This document shows, piece by piece, positions 32,985 through 41,362 of a DNA stretch of 64,000 nucleotides. The stretch lies in NCBI RefSeq assembly GCF_002205645.1, contig NZ_NIOF01000002.1, forward strand, positions 186,001-250,000, given 5' to 3'. This DNA comes from Roseateles aquatilis (GTDB lineage Bacteria > Pseudomonadota > Gammaproteobacteria > Burkholderiales > Burkholderiaceae_C). The position numbers and the translations under genes were made by a program. Under the pieces are notes generated by a model. That model ran no database searches and had not been told where the DNA came from. It saw nothing but the letters and a program-made list of their open reading frames with translations. The number at the start of each line of letters is the position of its first letter. Position 1 is the first letter of the stretch.

Positions 32985-33214
32985 GCGACGGCGCGCAGGC
33001 GCGGTTTGACGGGTCGGAGCGCGGGCGTAGCCTGGGTGGGTCGCTGGCCAGCGCAGACGGCATCGTAGTGCGCGCGCTCGAGCACCACGTGACCGGCAGC
33101 GTTGCGACGAGCGCGGTGGAAGCCTTGAGCCTTGAGCTCGGCGAGCTGCGCGCCGGGCTGCTTGTAGCCGGTGAGGGCCACGATCTCTTCGGCGGAGAGG
33201 AGGAGGCTGGTCAT
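32981..33214 (-). CDS. DUF4224 protein, possible excisionase-like factor
   Basis: 77 residues from MTSLLLSAEEIVALTGYKQP. The N-terminal SAEEIVALTGYKQPGAQLAELKAQGF matches the DUF4224 pattern, a short helix-turn-helix-like domain usually beside phage integrases. Translational coupling to int (4-nt overlap) fits a role in excision or int control, which is inferred. Confidence 0.75.
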   Translation of the reverse strand: MTSLLLSAEEIVALTGYKQPGAQLAELKAQGFHRARRNAAGHVVLERAHYDAVCAGQRPTQATPALRPVKPRLRAVA

Positions 33215-33218
33215 CGCT

Positions 33219-33491
33219 TCAGTTCGCTCGTATCGCAAAGACCTTGACCTGCTCCGGGCCGAAGTGCGGGTGGGTGATGGTGGTGACGCGGTAGCCGCGC
33301 CACGGGCGCACGAGGCGCCGCTCGTGGTCGTCGCGCGCCGGGTATCCCAGCGTGAAGACGATCATGTCGAAGGTCTGGCCCTCCAGCCGCTTGCGCCAGT
33401 ACGGCGTGGCGCGGCGGTACTCCTCGGGCTTCCGGCCGTCGCGGATGTCCTCGAAGTACTGGCGCACGAGCGGCAGGTAGAGGATGCGCAT
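33219..33491 (-). CDS. ASCH-domain phage protein
   Basis: 90 residues from MRILYLPLVRQYFEDIRDG. The segment VRQYFEDIRDGRKPEEYR is the ASCH/PUA-like signature, a fold that binds RNA or nucleotides. Substrate unknown. The start overlaps the upstream 53-residue gene by one base (TGATG). Confidence 0.7.
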   Translation of the reverse strand: MRILYLPLVRQYFEDIRDGRKPEEYRRATPYWRKRLEGQTFDMIVFTLGYPARDDHERRLVRPWRGYRVTTITHPHFGPEQVKVFAIRAN

Positions 33492-33652
33492 CACGCCTCC
33501 TCGAGGTCTTCGATCACCGACTCGACGGCCTCGACCGGCAGGCAGTAGCTCGAGGCGACGCACTCCACCGCCTGGTCGGAGGTAGCGCCCTCCTCGAGGT
33601 GGCGGAAGATCTCGCGCTCGATCTCGACGCGGGGGACGATGGGGCCGGTCAT
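33491..33652 (-). CDS. Small acidic phage protein
   Basis: A 53-residue frame, MTGPIVPRVEIEREIFR..., ends in VIEDLEEA. It is joined at both ends: ATGA overlap with the upstream gene and TGATG with the ASCH gene. It is acidic and helical with two Cys. Function unknown; the coupling is the main evidence. Confidence 0.6.
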   Translation of the reverse strand: MTGPIVPRVEIEREIFRHLEEGATSDQAVECVASSYCLPVEAVESVIEDLEEA

Positions 33653-34407
33653 TCGACGGGCGACTTCAGCGACGGGCGATTCGCGCTGGCGCGGCGCTGG
33701 CGCGGCTGCGGCACCTGGCTGGCGGGCTTGTTCTTGCCGGCCCCCTCGTTGGCAGCGAAGGCGTCGGCAGCGCTCTGCGCCGGGGTCTTCTTGTCCTGGT
33801 CCTTGGGGAAGGGCCAGGCCTCTTGCGGCGTCAGCTTCTTCGTCTTGGTAGCGTCGTCGTCCTCGACGTCCACCTGCGCGGACGCGGGCTGCACGAGCTG
33901 AATCTCCACCTCACGCGACTTGAACTTGGCCAGCTTGGCGAAGACCTTCTCCGACGCGTCGGGCGCCTCGACGATGAACTTGAGCTGGATCGTGCCGCCC
34001 TCCTGCGGCTGGATGCGGAAGGCGCGCGCCACGCCGTCGGTGATCTCCAGCTTCTGCGTCGCGAAGCCGATCGTCAGCGTGACGCCCGTGACCTCCTCGT
34101 TCCAGTTGAAGGCCTTGATCTTGGAGCCGATCGGCGACAGGTCGGGCAGGTCCGATATCGGATCGACGCCTTCCAGCCCGGCCGTCGCGTTGTCCTTCTT
34201 GCGCGTGGCGACGGGCTTCTCGACGCCGTTCTTCGTGAACAGGAATTCCTTGAGCGCGCCGTTGAGCGACGCCAGGGCGTGGTTGCTGAGCTTCACGCTC
34301 AGAGGCAATTGAATGCCCGGGTTCTCGTCGGCCTGGCGGTTCTTCTGCGACAGGACGCGGACGTCCTCCAGCTTTGCCTTGGTGGGTTTCTCGATGGCGA
34401 AGGTCAT
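33649..34407 (-). CDS. Phage protein of unknown function in the recombination operon
   Basis: 252 residues; AAAGGA precedes the ATG. The first ~170 residues look like a beta-rich folded domain (KAFNWNEEVTGVTLTIGFATQKLEI). The C-terminal ~80 are charged and disordered (KTKKLTPQEAWPFPKDQDKK), recalling ssDNA-binding-type proteins, but no family is recognised. It lies between recombination genes and the integrase end of the operon. A 160-bp gap upstream (34408-34568) shows no gene. Confidence 0.6.
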   Translation of the reverse strand: MTFAIEKPTKAKLEDVRVLSQKNRQADENPGIQLPLSVKLSNHALASLNGALKEFLFTKNGVEKPVATRKKDNATAGLEGVDPISDLPDLSPIGSKIKAFNWNEEVTGVTLTIGFATQKLEITDGVARAFRIQPQEGGTIQLKFIVEAPDASEKVFAKLAKFKSREVEIQLVQPASAQVDVEDDDATKTKKLTPQEAWPFPKDQDKKTPAQSAADAFAANEGAGKNKPASQVPQPRQRRASANRPSLKSPVE

Positions 34408-34568
34408 GGCGTCCTTTCGGTGGTTGCGATCAGGTCAGGGTTCTGCACATTCGCCGAGGGACCCTGGGCTGGCCTCGTAAAGTGCCCCGTGGTTCCAGCG
34501 TCCATGTCTTCCTGAGGGCAAAGGGGATGGCTGGCGGGACCCATGTGCAATGGGCTGCGGTTGGAGGG

Positions 34569-34982
34569 TCAGGCCGTACGGTCGGCCGGCGAATCGCTGG
34601 GCAGAGGCGAGACGCCAGTGGCGGTCGTGCCGTCGCTGTAGGTCTTCGTTTCGACCTCGGCGCGCAGCTCGGCCTGGTGAGCCAGCTTCGACTTCAGCTC
34701 ATATCCCAGCAGCGGCCACGCCTCGTTGATCGAGTTGTCCGTGGCGATCTCCTTGCCCAGCTCGGCGTCGTCGTTCTCGGGCGAGACCGCGACCGACGGG
34801 CGGCCGACGACGGCATAGCCGTTCACCATGTTCAGCACCGCCCAGCGCAGGATCTGGCCCGATGCGGAGGTGTGGGTCACGAAGTCGATGGACGCGATGG
34901 CGTCCTCGATCTGGCTGCGCGTCACGCGCGGCGCGGTCAGGCCCTTGGCCTGGATTTCGTTCTCGATCTGCTGGTCGTTCAC
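34569..34982 (-). CDS. Phage gp49/gp66-like family protein
   Basis: 137 residues from a GTG that follows AGGAGA. The central pattern RSQIEDAIASIDFVTHT..., WAVLNMVNGYAVVGRPSVAVS and AWPLLGYELKSKL matches the phage gp49/gp66 family (an A-I-A-S, NGF-V-G, SPEN-D and WPLxGY pattern). Role unknown; common in early phage operons. Confidence 0.72.
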   Translation of the reverse strand: MNDQQIENEIQAKGLTAPRVTRSQIEDAIASIDFVTHTSASGQILRWAVLNMVNGYAVVGRPSVAVSPENDDAELGKEIATDNSINEAWPLLGYELKSKLAHQAELRAEVETKTYSDGTTATGVSPLPSDSPADRTA

Positions 34983-35102
34983 GGGGTCTCCTATCGGAGT
35001 GGTTGGGAAGAAAGCGGGCGCCGCTCGCGCGGGGCATCAGGGAGTTGGGATTGGCCAGGGAGGAAAGCCGTCAGTCCTGATGCCGAGTCGCCCGGAAACT
35101 GG

Positions 35103-35738
35103 TCAGGCCGCGGCCCGGTCGTCGAGGACGACGCGCTCGCGGATGCCGTCCTGGATCGCCCACCAGACGGCCATCAGCGCGCGCACGTCGACGATCGCGC
35201 TGTGGGCTCCGACGAGCTGGCGGCCGGTGAAGAACTCGTAGGCCTCGGACAGTTTGGGCGTCTTCGGGTGGTGGCGGCGCACGGCGATCATCTTGGCCGT
35301 GGGCGGCAACTTGCAGATGGACGTGGAGGCGGTCGCGGCACACAGCGCGGGCGCGGTCTTCCACGCGTCGGCTTGCTCCGGATCGCGGTAGCGCATCAGC
35401 GCGATGCGCAGGATGCGGCAGTCGAAGGCCTCGTTGAAGGCGATGCGGCCGGCGGCCTTGGCGTGCATGGCCATGAAGCGATCGACGGCCTCGGCTTCGG
35501 GGATACCTTCGGCCAGCGCGCGCTCGGTGGTGATGCCGGTCAGCGCCGCGGCTTCCTCGCCGATCTCCCAGCCGTCGGGCTTCACCAGCACGTCGAGCGT
35601 CTCCAGTTCCTCGCGGGTGTCCTCGTCGACGAGGATGGCGCCGATCTGCGTGAGGTGCGGCTGGTGAGGAGCCTCGCTGGGGGCCTTGAAGTCGGGCAGG
35701 CCCGTGGTCTCGGTGTCGAAAAAGATGATCAGGCTCAT
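35103..35738 (-). CDS. DnaQ-like 3'-5' exonuclease (DEDDh)
   Basis: 211 residues. Exo I is FFDTETTGLPD, Exo II is around RIAFNEAFDCRIL, and Exo III is LVGAHSAIVDVRAL with the His-x4-Asp spacing of DEDDh nucleases. It is likely a proofreading or end-trimming exonuclease for phage recombination. Neighbours are the SMC-like ATPase and RecT-like protein. Confidence 0.88.
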   Translation of the reverse strand: MSLIIFFDTETTGLPDFKAPSEAPHQPHLTQIGAILVDEDTREELETLDVLVKPDGWEIGEEAAALTGITTERALAEGIPEAEAVDRFMAMHAKAAGRIAFNEAFDCRILRIALMRYRDPEQADAWKTAPALCAATASTSICKLPPTAKMIAVRRHHPKTPKLSEAYEFFTGRQLVGAHSAIVDVRALMAVWWAIQDGIRERVVLDDRAAA

Positions 35739-35843
35739 GGTGTGGTCTCGGTCAGGGTGGGAAGGGTGGGGGGCGCCCTTTGCCCGGCAGTGCTGCCCGG
35801 TGCGTCCAGGGCCTTCGCCGGCTACGTCGCGCCGCCCCGTTGA

Positions 35844-37673
35844 TCAGGCGGCCTCGAACTCCTCGGCGATCTCGCCGTGCTCCAGCCAGAAGGGATCGAG
35901 GAAGGTGTCGGCGATCGGCGCGGCCTTGAGCGTCCCGAACACCAGCGCGGTGTCGAGCTCGTTCAGATCGCTCAACGTCTTGAGCCACAGCAGCGCGTTG
36001 GAGCGGCCATCCAGGTCCAGCACGTCGAAGCGATCGAGCATCAGGAACTTCAGGCCGGAGAAGTGGCTGACGGCCTCGGCGAGCATCGCGTCGGCGCGCC
36101 ACTTCTCGGACTCGCTCAGCAGCTTGTAGGGACGGACCTCCAGCTCGCCGTTGGTCTCGAAGCCGGCGTCGATCGTCATGTCGGCGTTGACGCTGACGCG
36201 GAACCAGTCGGCATCCACGGCGCTCTGCGCCAGGCGCTCGTTGAAGGGCTCCAGGCCCTCGGCCAGCATCTCGTTGGGGATGCCGGTGGGCGCGAGCGCG
36301 TCGGCGCAGGCGGTCCAGGCTTCGACGTCGGCGTGGTGCTCCGCGGCTTCGGCCGTCTTCTTGCCGGCGGCGTCGGCGGCGACCTTGAGCGCGTGGATCG
36401 CGGCGGACTGCCGTGTCAGCTCCGAGCGCTCGGTCTTGATGTTGGCGATCTTGGTCTCGGCCGCCTGCAGCGCCTTCGAGTCGAAGGGCTGGGCCAGCTC
36501 CTCCTTGATGGCCTTGATCTCGCCGGCGAGCTGGCGCAGCGCGGTCAGGTCGCGCTCGCCGTTGGACACGGCCTTGGTCATCAGGTCGACGGACTTCTCC
36601 AGCGCCGGGATCTTGGCCAGGGCATCGGGGTTGCCCTCCGCGCCGATCTGGCCGTGCTCGGCCTCGTACTGGTCCAGCACGCGCGCGGCTTCTTCGACGA
36701 TCGCGCGGTCCTTGTCGTCGAGTTGGAAGTCGCCCTCCGGGTAGTGGTGCGAGAACATCGTCTCGAGCGACGCGGCCAGGTCGTGCACCAGCCCCTCACG
36801 CTTTCCGGTACCGGCCTCGGCGCGCGCGGCCTGCAGCTTCTGCTGGAAGTCCGCCAGGCTGGCCTTGTCCGTCTCCAGCTTCTTCTCGACCCGGTCGGTC
36901 ATGTCGACCTTGGTCTTGAGCTCGGGCAGCTTGGTGTTCAGGTCGGCGCGGCGCGATCCCTGCGCGCGCAGCTCGCCGACGGCCAGCTGCTTCTCCTCGA
37001 GTTCGGCGTCGAGCTTGCTCAGCTTCTCGCCGATCGCGGCGGCCGCGACCGCGTCATGCTCCGGCACCTCGGCCGTCCAGGTCTTGCCCTTCTCGCTGCC
37101 GTAGTTCTCGCCGGTGACCTGGCGCCACGCGCCCTTGGCCAGCGTCGCCTTCTCCTTGGCCTCGGCGCACGCGGCGGGGAAGCCAGCCTTCAGCAGAGGT
37201 CCCACGCGCTCGGCCTTGGTCGCGTCGATGCCGCGCTTGACCAGGCGCTCGATCACCGCCTTCGGGCTCATCTTGATGCCCAGCAGCTCGAACAGCATCG
37301 TGCCGCGCGCCTTCTCGTCCAGCGCGGCGAAGCGCTCGGGCTCCATCACGTAGGGCAGCATCGCGTGCGGCGCATACTTCGTGGCCGGCACGGTCTTGCC
37401 GCTGGGCAGCTGGGCCCACGCGAGCGCGCCGCCGTCGATCTGCACCTCGGTCAGGCCGTCGGCCATGCCCTCGTGCACCAGCGCCTGCAGGTCCTTCTTC
37501 AGCTTCACGCCGCGCGCGGCCAGGTCACCGCTCAGCGCCATGCGCACGGCCTCGGCCAGCGAGGTCTTGCCGTTGCCGTTGTGCGCGGCGAAGAGCGCCA
37601 CCGGCTTGGTGATGGTGATCGCAGCCGAGCGGATGCCCAGCACGCTGTTGACGTCGATGTTGGTGATCTTCAT
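35844..37673 (-). CDS. SMC/RecN-like coiled-coil ATPase of the phage recombination module
   Basis: 609 residues. Walker A is AAHNGNGKTSL (about residues 29-39). A long heptad-rich middle (about 170-450) is coiled coil, and the C-terminal segment FLMLDRFDVLDLDGR is a Walker B-like strand in which the usual DE pair is DR. The N- and C-terminal halves would form an ABC-type head as in SMC, RecF or SbcC proteins. Its place between the exonuclease and RecT-like genes suggests DNA-end processing. The atypical Walker B is a caution about ATPase activity. Confidence 0.8.
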   Translation of the reverse strand: MKITNIDVNSVLGIRSAAITITKPVALFAAHNGNGKTSLAEAVRMALSGDLAARGVKLKKDLQALVHEGMADGLTEVQIDGGALAWAQLPSGKTVPATKYAPHAMLPYVMEPERFAALDEKARGTMLFELLGIKMSPKAVIERLVKRGIDATKAERVGPLLKAGFPAACAEAKEKATLAKGAWRQVTGENYGSEKGKTWTAEVPEHDAVAAAAIGEKLSKLDAELEEKQLAVGELRAQGSRRADLNTKLPELKTKVDMTDRVEKKLETDKASLADFQQKLQAARAEAGTGKREGLVHDLAASLETMFSHHYPEGDFQLDDKDRAIVEEAARVLDQYEAEHGQIGAEGNPDALAKIPALEKSVDLMTKAVSNGERDLTALRQLAGEIKAIKEELAQPFDSKALQAAETKIANIKTERSELTRQSAAIHALKVAADAAGKKTAEAAEHHADVEAWTACADALAPTGIPNEMLAEGLEPFNERLAQSAVDADWFRVSVNADMTIDAGFETNGELEVRPYKLLSESEKWRADAMLAEAVSHFSGLKFLMLDRFDVLDLDGRSNALLWLKTLSDLNELDTALVFGTLKAAPIADTFLDPFWLEHGEIAEEFEAA

Positions 37674-37773
37674 GTCGGTGTCCCTGTGGATGTGGGTGGG
37701 GCCAGCTCAGCGCTCCGGGATCGGAGCAGGAGGAGGGAGACGGACCGGAACGCCGGCCGGCCCCATTGATCGG

Positions 37774-38652
37774 TTACTCGAGGCCGGCGGGAGCCGTGGC
37801 GGCGGTGGAGCGGCGGCCGCGCGGGCCGGGCGCGGAGGATGCGGCGGGGGAGGGCGACGCAGCGGGCTCAGGCGCGGGCGCGGGGCTCGGTGCAGGCGCC
37901 GGATCCAGTTTCTGTTCCGCCGGCTGCCCATCGGGCTGGGCGTCTGCCGAAGGTTGGCCGTCGACGATCACGCCGTCGTTGTCGATGACGCCGATCTCCT
38001 TGCGCAGCGCTTCGGTGGTGACGGTGTAGGTGCCGTCGGCGTGCACGTCGATGACGTCCTGAAGCTCCTCCTGCGTCTGCAGGCCCATGCTGATCTCAGG
38101 CGCGTACGCGCGGGTCCAGAAGGCCGCGGCGCGGTACTGGAACATCACGTCCGGCATGGTCTTCCACTTGCTGCCGTTCTTGGAGTTCCAGCCTTCGGCC
38201 TTCACCATCTTCCAGTCGACCCAGATGCCTTCGAGGCGATCGCCGCTCAGCCGCTCTGTGGCCCAGGCGCGGCAGCCGTAGTCGTCATCGCCCGGCTTAC
38301 CCTTCCACTCGTAGCGCATGTTGCTGAAGCGGCCGCAGGTGTTCACCGAGGCGATCAGGAACTTGCTCGACCAGCCGGGGTTGCCGTGGACGATGTACAG
38401 GTTCTGCATCACCATCAGCTCGTCGGCGCCCAGGCGCCTGGCCAGGTTGAGCGCGATCATGCAGTTGGCGACGTTGCCCTGGTACGCGACGGGCACGAGC
38501 GTGGAGGTCGCGAAGGCCTTGGCCACACGCTGGAGCAGCTCGAATCCTGCCAGGTCGAAGAAGCCAGCTCGGACCATCTGGCCGCCTTGCGGCACCGTGG
38601 CGATGGCTCCGCCCTGCTGTTGGACGGTCTGAAGGGGGACGGGTGCGTTCAT
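37774..38652 (-). CDS. RecT-like single-strand annealing protein (putative)
   Basis: 292 residues from MNAPVPLQTVQQQGG. The N-terminal ~200 residues (FELLQRVAKAFATSTLVP, CMIALNLARRLGADELMVMQ, SKFLIASVNTCGRFSNMRYE, MFQYRAAAFWTRAYAPEI) have the layout of RecT-family annealases. The last ~80 residues are Pro/Ala-rich and probably disordered. The next gene downstream is a nuclease, giving the usual exonuclease-annealase pair. Family call is by pattern, not alignment. Confidence 0.65.
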   Translation of the reverse strand: MNAPVPLQTVQQQGGAIATVPQGGQMVRAGFFDLAGFELLQRVAKAFATSTLVPVAYQGNVANCMIALNLARRLGADELMVMQNLYIVHGNPGWSSKFLIASVNTCGRFSNMRYEWKGKPGDDDYGCRAWATERLSGDRLEGIWVDWKMVKAEGWNSKNGSKWKTMPDVMFQYRAAAFWTRAYAPEISMGLQTQEELQDVIDVHADGTYTVTTEALRKEIGVIDNDGVIVDGQPSADAQPDGQPAEQKLDPAPAPSPAPAPEPAASPSPAASSAPGPRGRRSTAATAPAGLE

Positions 38653-38669
38653 GGGTCGAGGTCCTCGGG

Positions 38670-39515
38670 TTACTCGTGGAAGTGGCAGCGGCTCCAGCGC
38701 GCGCAGTAGCGCTCGCTGCACAGCACGCTCTGCGGGTTCGGGGGGAAGAGGCCGCTGCGGAACATCCCGGCGGCGATCTCGATGAGGCCGGGCTGGTCCG
38801 CCGTTCCGACCATCACGCGCTTGGCGTCGAAGATCCCGGAGATCGCGCCGGCGGGCTTGCCCTTCGTGGCCAGCGCCAGGATCTGGGCGCCGACCGTGGG
38901 CACGCGTTCGGTGTGCTCGTACATCAGCTGGTAGGTGCCCAGCTGCGCGCTGCGGCCCTTGGTCTGGGCGACGCCGTCGACGATCACGCGCGTGCCGGTC
39001 TTCACGTCGGGGATGACGACGCCCTCCAACTGATTGGCCACGCGCGAGCGGTCCATCGATCCGGTCAGCTCGACGATCTGGCCGCCGCCGCAGTCGATCT
39101 GCAGCGGGTTGAGCGTCTGCTCGACGCTCGTGAAGTTGAAGCGCGGCGAGATCTCGCTGCAGTAGATGGCGTGCAGCGCCAGGCCGATGCGCTCGGCGTC
39201 GCGCACGGTCAGGTCGTCCTGGTTCATGTCGACATCGCGCTCGGGCTCACGCAGCTCTTTCACGAGCACGTCGGCCGCGTCCATCGCGCTGACCGGCTCC
39301 GCGCCGACGAGGCGGCCGCGATCGAATGCGGCCGTGCTGGCGTGCACGGCGGTGCCCAGCTGTGCGCGCAGGCCCGCGGGCTTGCGGTAGCCGAGGATGT
39401 GGACGCCTTCCCACGCGTACGCGCAGTCGAAGAGGTTGCCCCAGCTCGACGCCCGCACCTTCAGCACGTTCTGCGAGGCCGCTCGCGGCACGATGTGGAC
39501 AGGGTGGTCGATCAT
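38670..39515 (-). CDS. PD-(D/E)XK nuclease with four cysteines (RecB/Cas4-like phage exonuclease)
   Basis: 281 residues from MIDHPVHIVPRAASQ. An early LGTAVHASTAAFDRG motif, then ELTGSMDRSRV and VVIPDVKTGTR supply the catalytic His, Asp and D-x-K residues. A Cys in NLFDCAYAWE and a C-terminal CSERYCARWSRC cluster could hold an iron-sulfur cluster as in Cas4 and AddB. It overlaps the upstream small gene (ATGA) and pairs with the RecT-like protein 17 bp downstream. Confidence 0.8.
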   Translation of the reverse strand: MIDHPVHIVPRAASQNVLKVRASSWGNLFDCAYAWEGVHILGYRKPAGLRAQLGTAVHASTAAFDRGRLVGAEPVSAMDAADVLVKELREPERDVDMNQDDLTVRDAERIGLALHAIYCSEISPRFNFTSVEQTLNPLQIDCGGGQIVELTGSMDRSRVANQLEGVVIPDVKTGTRVIVDGVAQTKGRSAQLGTYQLMYEHTERVPTVGAQILALATKGKPAGAISGIFDAKRVMVGTADQPGLIEIAAGMFRSGLFPPNPQSVLCSERYCARWSRCHFHE

Positions 39516-39736
39516 TGGTTGCTCACGTTGTCGATGAACGAGCCCAGCGCCCACAGCAGCAGGATCAGCACGAGCGCGGCGATGGTTGAGAAGCGGTCGC
39601 TGCGCTGCGACGGCGCATCGGGCGGCGTGAGGTGATCGGGCGAGCACATCGACATGTCCGGCTGCGGGCACGCCCATTCGCCGGTCTCGTCCATGGCCTC
39701 GTGATCGGGCTGCGCGACAGGGCGGTCGAGCGTCAT
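39512..39736 (-). CDS. Small single-pass membrane protein
   Basis: 74 residues from MTLDRPVAQPDHEAM. A polar N-terminal half with two Cys is followed by one membrane helix (about 50-68, TIAALVLILLLWALGSF). It is coupled by ATGA overlaps to genes on both sides. Unknown function. Confidence 0.6.
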   Translation of the reverse strand: MTLDRPVAQPDHEAMDETGEWACPQPDMSMCSPDHLTPPDAPSQRSDRFSTIAALVLILLLWALGSFIDNVSNQ

Positions 39737-39990
39737 GGCTGGATCCCCTTGGCCATCGCCACCAGGAAGTTGGCCAAGCCAACGATGCCCATAGCCAGGC
39801 TCGCCACGACCAGCGTGAAGTCGCTGAAGGCCCAGTCGGTGGGATCGATGACGGGCTCGGCACCGACCTCGGTGCAGGCCTCCGCCGGCATCGGCGGCAG
39901 CGGTTCCGTGATCTGCGCGATGCGCAGGTCGAGGTCGCACTCCGTGCACGCGCCCGGCGCGGGCAGGCCCTGGTGGAAGAGGGCGCTCAT
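39733..39990 (-). CDS. Small membrane protein with CxxC motif
   Basis: 85 residues. An early CTEC motif and a third Cys near residue 39 precede a membrane helix (about 58-80, FTLVVASLAMGIVGLANFL). ATGA overlaps join it to its neighbours. Unknown function. Confidence 0.6.
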   Translation of the reverse strand: MSALFHQGLPAPGACTECDLDLRIAQITEPLPPMPAEACTEVGAEPVIDPTDWAFSDFTLVVASLAMGIVGLANFLVAMAKGIQP

Positions 39991-40328
39991 GCCGCCACCT
40001 CGCGCCGCTGATGCGTCGGGCCCCAGTCGCCGACCGGCGCGAAGCGCGCGTCCGACAGGATGTCCTCCGCGTGGCGCTCGATCAGGTCCTCCAGCTTCGC
40101 GCGCATATTCAGCGCCAGGCGCTGCGCCGCGATCTCCTGCTCGCGCGCCTGCAACTCGCCGCGCGTGAAGCTCTCGCGCTCCAGCGTCGTCTCAGCCTCG
40201 GCGCGCAGCGCTCGAGCAACGCGCGCCTTCTCGTCGTACTCGCGCTGCTGGCGCTTGAACCCGACCAGGTCGCGCATCGTCTCCACGATCGCCACGGGCA
40301 GGATCACGGTGGTGGTTCCGGCCGACAT
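39987..40328 (-). CDS. Coiled-coil phage protein
   Basis: 113 residues from MSAGTTTVILPVAIVET. Residues 25-85 are charged heptad-like helix (KARVARALRAEAETTLERE...). It is coupled to the upstream Ala-rich gene by TGATG and to the downstream gene by ATGA. Unknown function. Confidence 0.6.
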   Translation of the reverse strand: MSAGTTTVILPVAIVETMRDLVGFKRQQREYDEKARVARALRAEAETTLERESFTRGELQAREQEIAAQRLALNMRAKLEDLIERHAEDILSDARFAPVGDWGPTHQRREVAA

Positions 40329-41185
40329 CACTGAGCCTCGCCGTTGCTCGGGACCTGCGCCGACTCGGCACGCAGCTCCGCATTGATCATGGCCAGGAAC
40401 AGCTCGTGCGCGCTCAGCTGCAACTGCTCGCACGTCGGAGCCAGAGCCTTATCTGCCGCGGCGCGCGCCTCACCGTAGGTCGGCGCCGATAGGGCGGCGG
40501 CCCAGGCGGCGGCCCAGGCGGCGTCCCAGGCGGCGGCCCAGGCGGCGTCCCAGGCGGCGTCCCTGGCGGCGTCCCAGGCGGCGTCCCTGGCGGCGTCCCA
40601 GGCGGCGTCCCTGGCGGCGTCCCTGGCGGCGGCCCTGGCGGCGTCCCTGGCGGCGGCCCTGGCGGCGTCCCTGGCGGCGGCCCTGGCGGCGTCCCTGGCG
40701 GCGGCCCTGGCGGCGGCCGCAGCGCTGCGCGCCTTATCGAGTGTGGGTACCGCAGCCGCAAGCGCCTGCTCCCCATGAATCGGTGCCAGCGCACGCAGCG
40801 CCGCAGCGTGCTCGGCCATCGACGGCGAGAGATCCAGCCACGCCGGGGTGCACACGCGGATCAGCCAGTCCGCCGCCATCCAGCCGCGCAGCTGGCTCAG
40901 CTCCGCGCCCTGGTTCGTACCCGGCAGCAGCGGGATGTAGCGCTTGAGCTGCGCGCGCTCCTCGTTGCTGCGCATGCCGTCGTTCCACGAGCGGCCGAAC
41001 TCCGCCAGGATCGGATCGACGCACGCCGGCGAGTCACCGAAGTCCTCGCCCGCGAACAGGCTCACCACCTCGAGGAGGCAATGGCCGGCGTCGGGACCAG
41101 GGTGGCTGCCGCTGTCGAGCTCGAGCGCCTCGAGCTGCTCCGCTGTCAGGTTGCCGGTCGCGCCGACATTCGCTTGCTGTTCCAT
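40328..41185 (-). CDS. Phage protein with alanine-rich AARD/AAWD tandem repeats
   Basis: 285 residues from MEQQANVGATGNLTAE, with GGAGGGCAG upstream. The N-terminal domain (VSLFAGEDFGDSPACVDPILAEFGRSWND...WMAADWLIRVCTPAWLDL) is a recurring phage domain. A helical tract of about 76 residues made of four-residue units AARD, AARA and AAWD follows, then a C-terminal helix (AHELFLAMINAEL). It is the first gene of the leftward operon behind the OL operators. Function unknown; the repeat length probably varies between phages. Confidence 0.8.
   Translation of the reverse strand: MEQQANVGATGNLTAEQLEALELDSGSHPGPDAGHCLLEVVSLFAGEDFGDSPACVDPILAEFGRSWNDGMRSNEERAQLKRYIPLLPGTNQGAELSQLRGWMAADWLIRVCTPAWLDLSPSMAEHAAALRALAPIHGEQALAAAVPTLDKARSAAAAARAAARDAARAAARDAARAAARDAARAAARDAARDAAWDAARDAAWDAARDAAWDAAWAAAWDAAWAAAWAAALSAPTYGEARAAADKALAPTCEQLQLSAHELFLAMINAELRAESAQVPSNGEAQ
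40492..40719 (-). repeat. About nineteen 12-bp tandem units coding AA(R/W)(D/A)
   Basis: On the plus strand the unit alternates between forms such as GGCGGCGTCCCT and GGCGGCGGCCCA, each coding four residues on the minus strand. Two bases per unit toggle Trp against Arg and Asp against Ala. Confidence 0.9.
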
Positions 41186-41224
41186 CTGCCCTCCAAGGCG
41201 CCGGGGTGGCGCGTCGATAGAGCA

Positions 41225-41295
41225 AGAATAAAGCAATGCTGTACAAAATCAAGCGACGCTGTATACCCGACTCGTCGAATCAAGTATTGCTTGAT
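41225..41295. promoter_or_regulatory. Left operator group (three 17-bp sites) with leftward early promoter PL
   Basis: Three sites fit ATCAAGC-N3-GCTTGAT: ATAAAGCAATGCTGTAC (41228-41244), ATCAAGCGACGCTGTAT (41248-41264) and ATCAAGTATTGCTTGAT (41279-41295). On the minus strand TTGATT (41252-41247) and TATTCT (41230-41225) at 16-bp spacing give a candidate PL, covered by the first two sites. It would drive the 41185-to-32001 operon. Confidence 0.7.
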
Positions 41296-41362
41296 ACGAT
41301 GTGCAGGAGGAAGCCCGCGCGGTGCGGGCTTCGTCAGAGGCCGTCAGGCCAGGAGATCAGAG

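Noticed and set aside
40492-40719. CRISPR array
   Set aside because: The repeats are directly adjacent 12-bp units with no spacers and lie in frame within a gene; no cas genes are present, and the Cas4-like nuclease is a phage recombination gene.
40414-40794. Collagen-like Pro-Pro-Gly-Thr frame on the minus strand
   Set aside because: It is the 12-bp repeat of the Ala-rich gene read in another frame. The flanking residues lack protein character and the main frame has a ribosome site and operon coupling.
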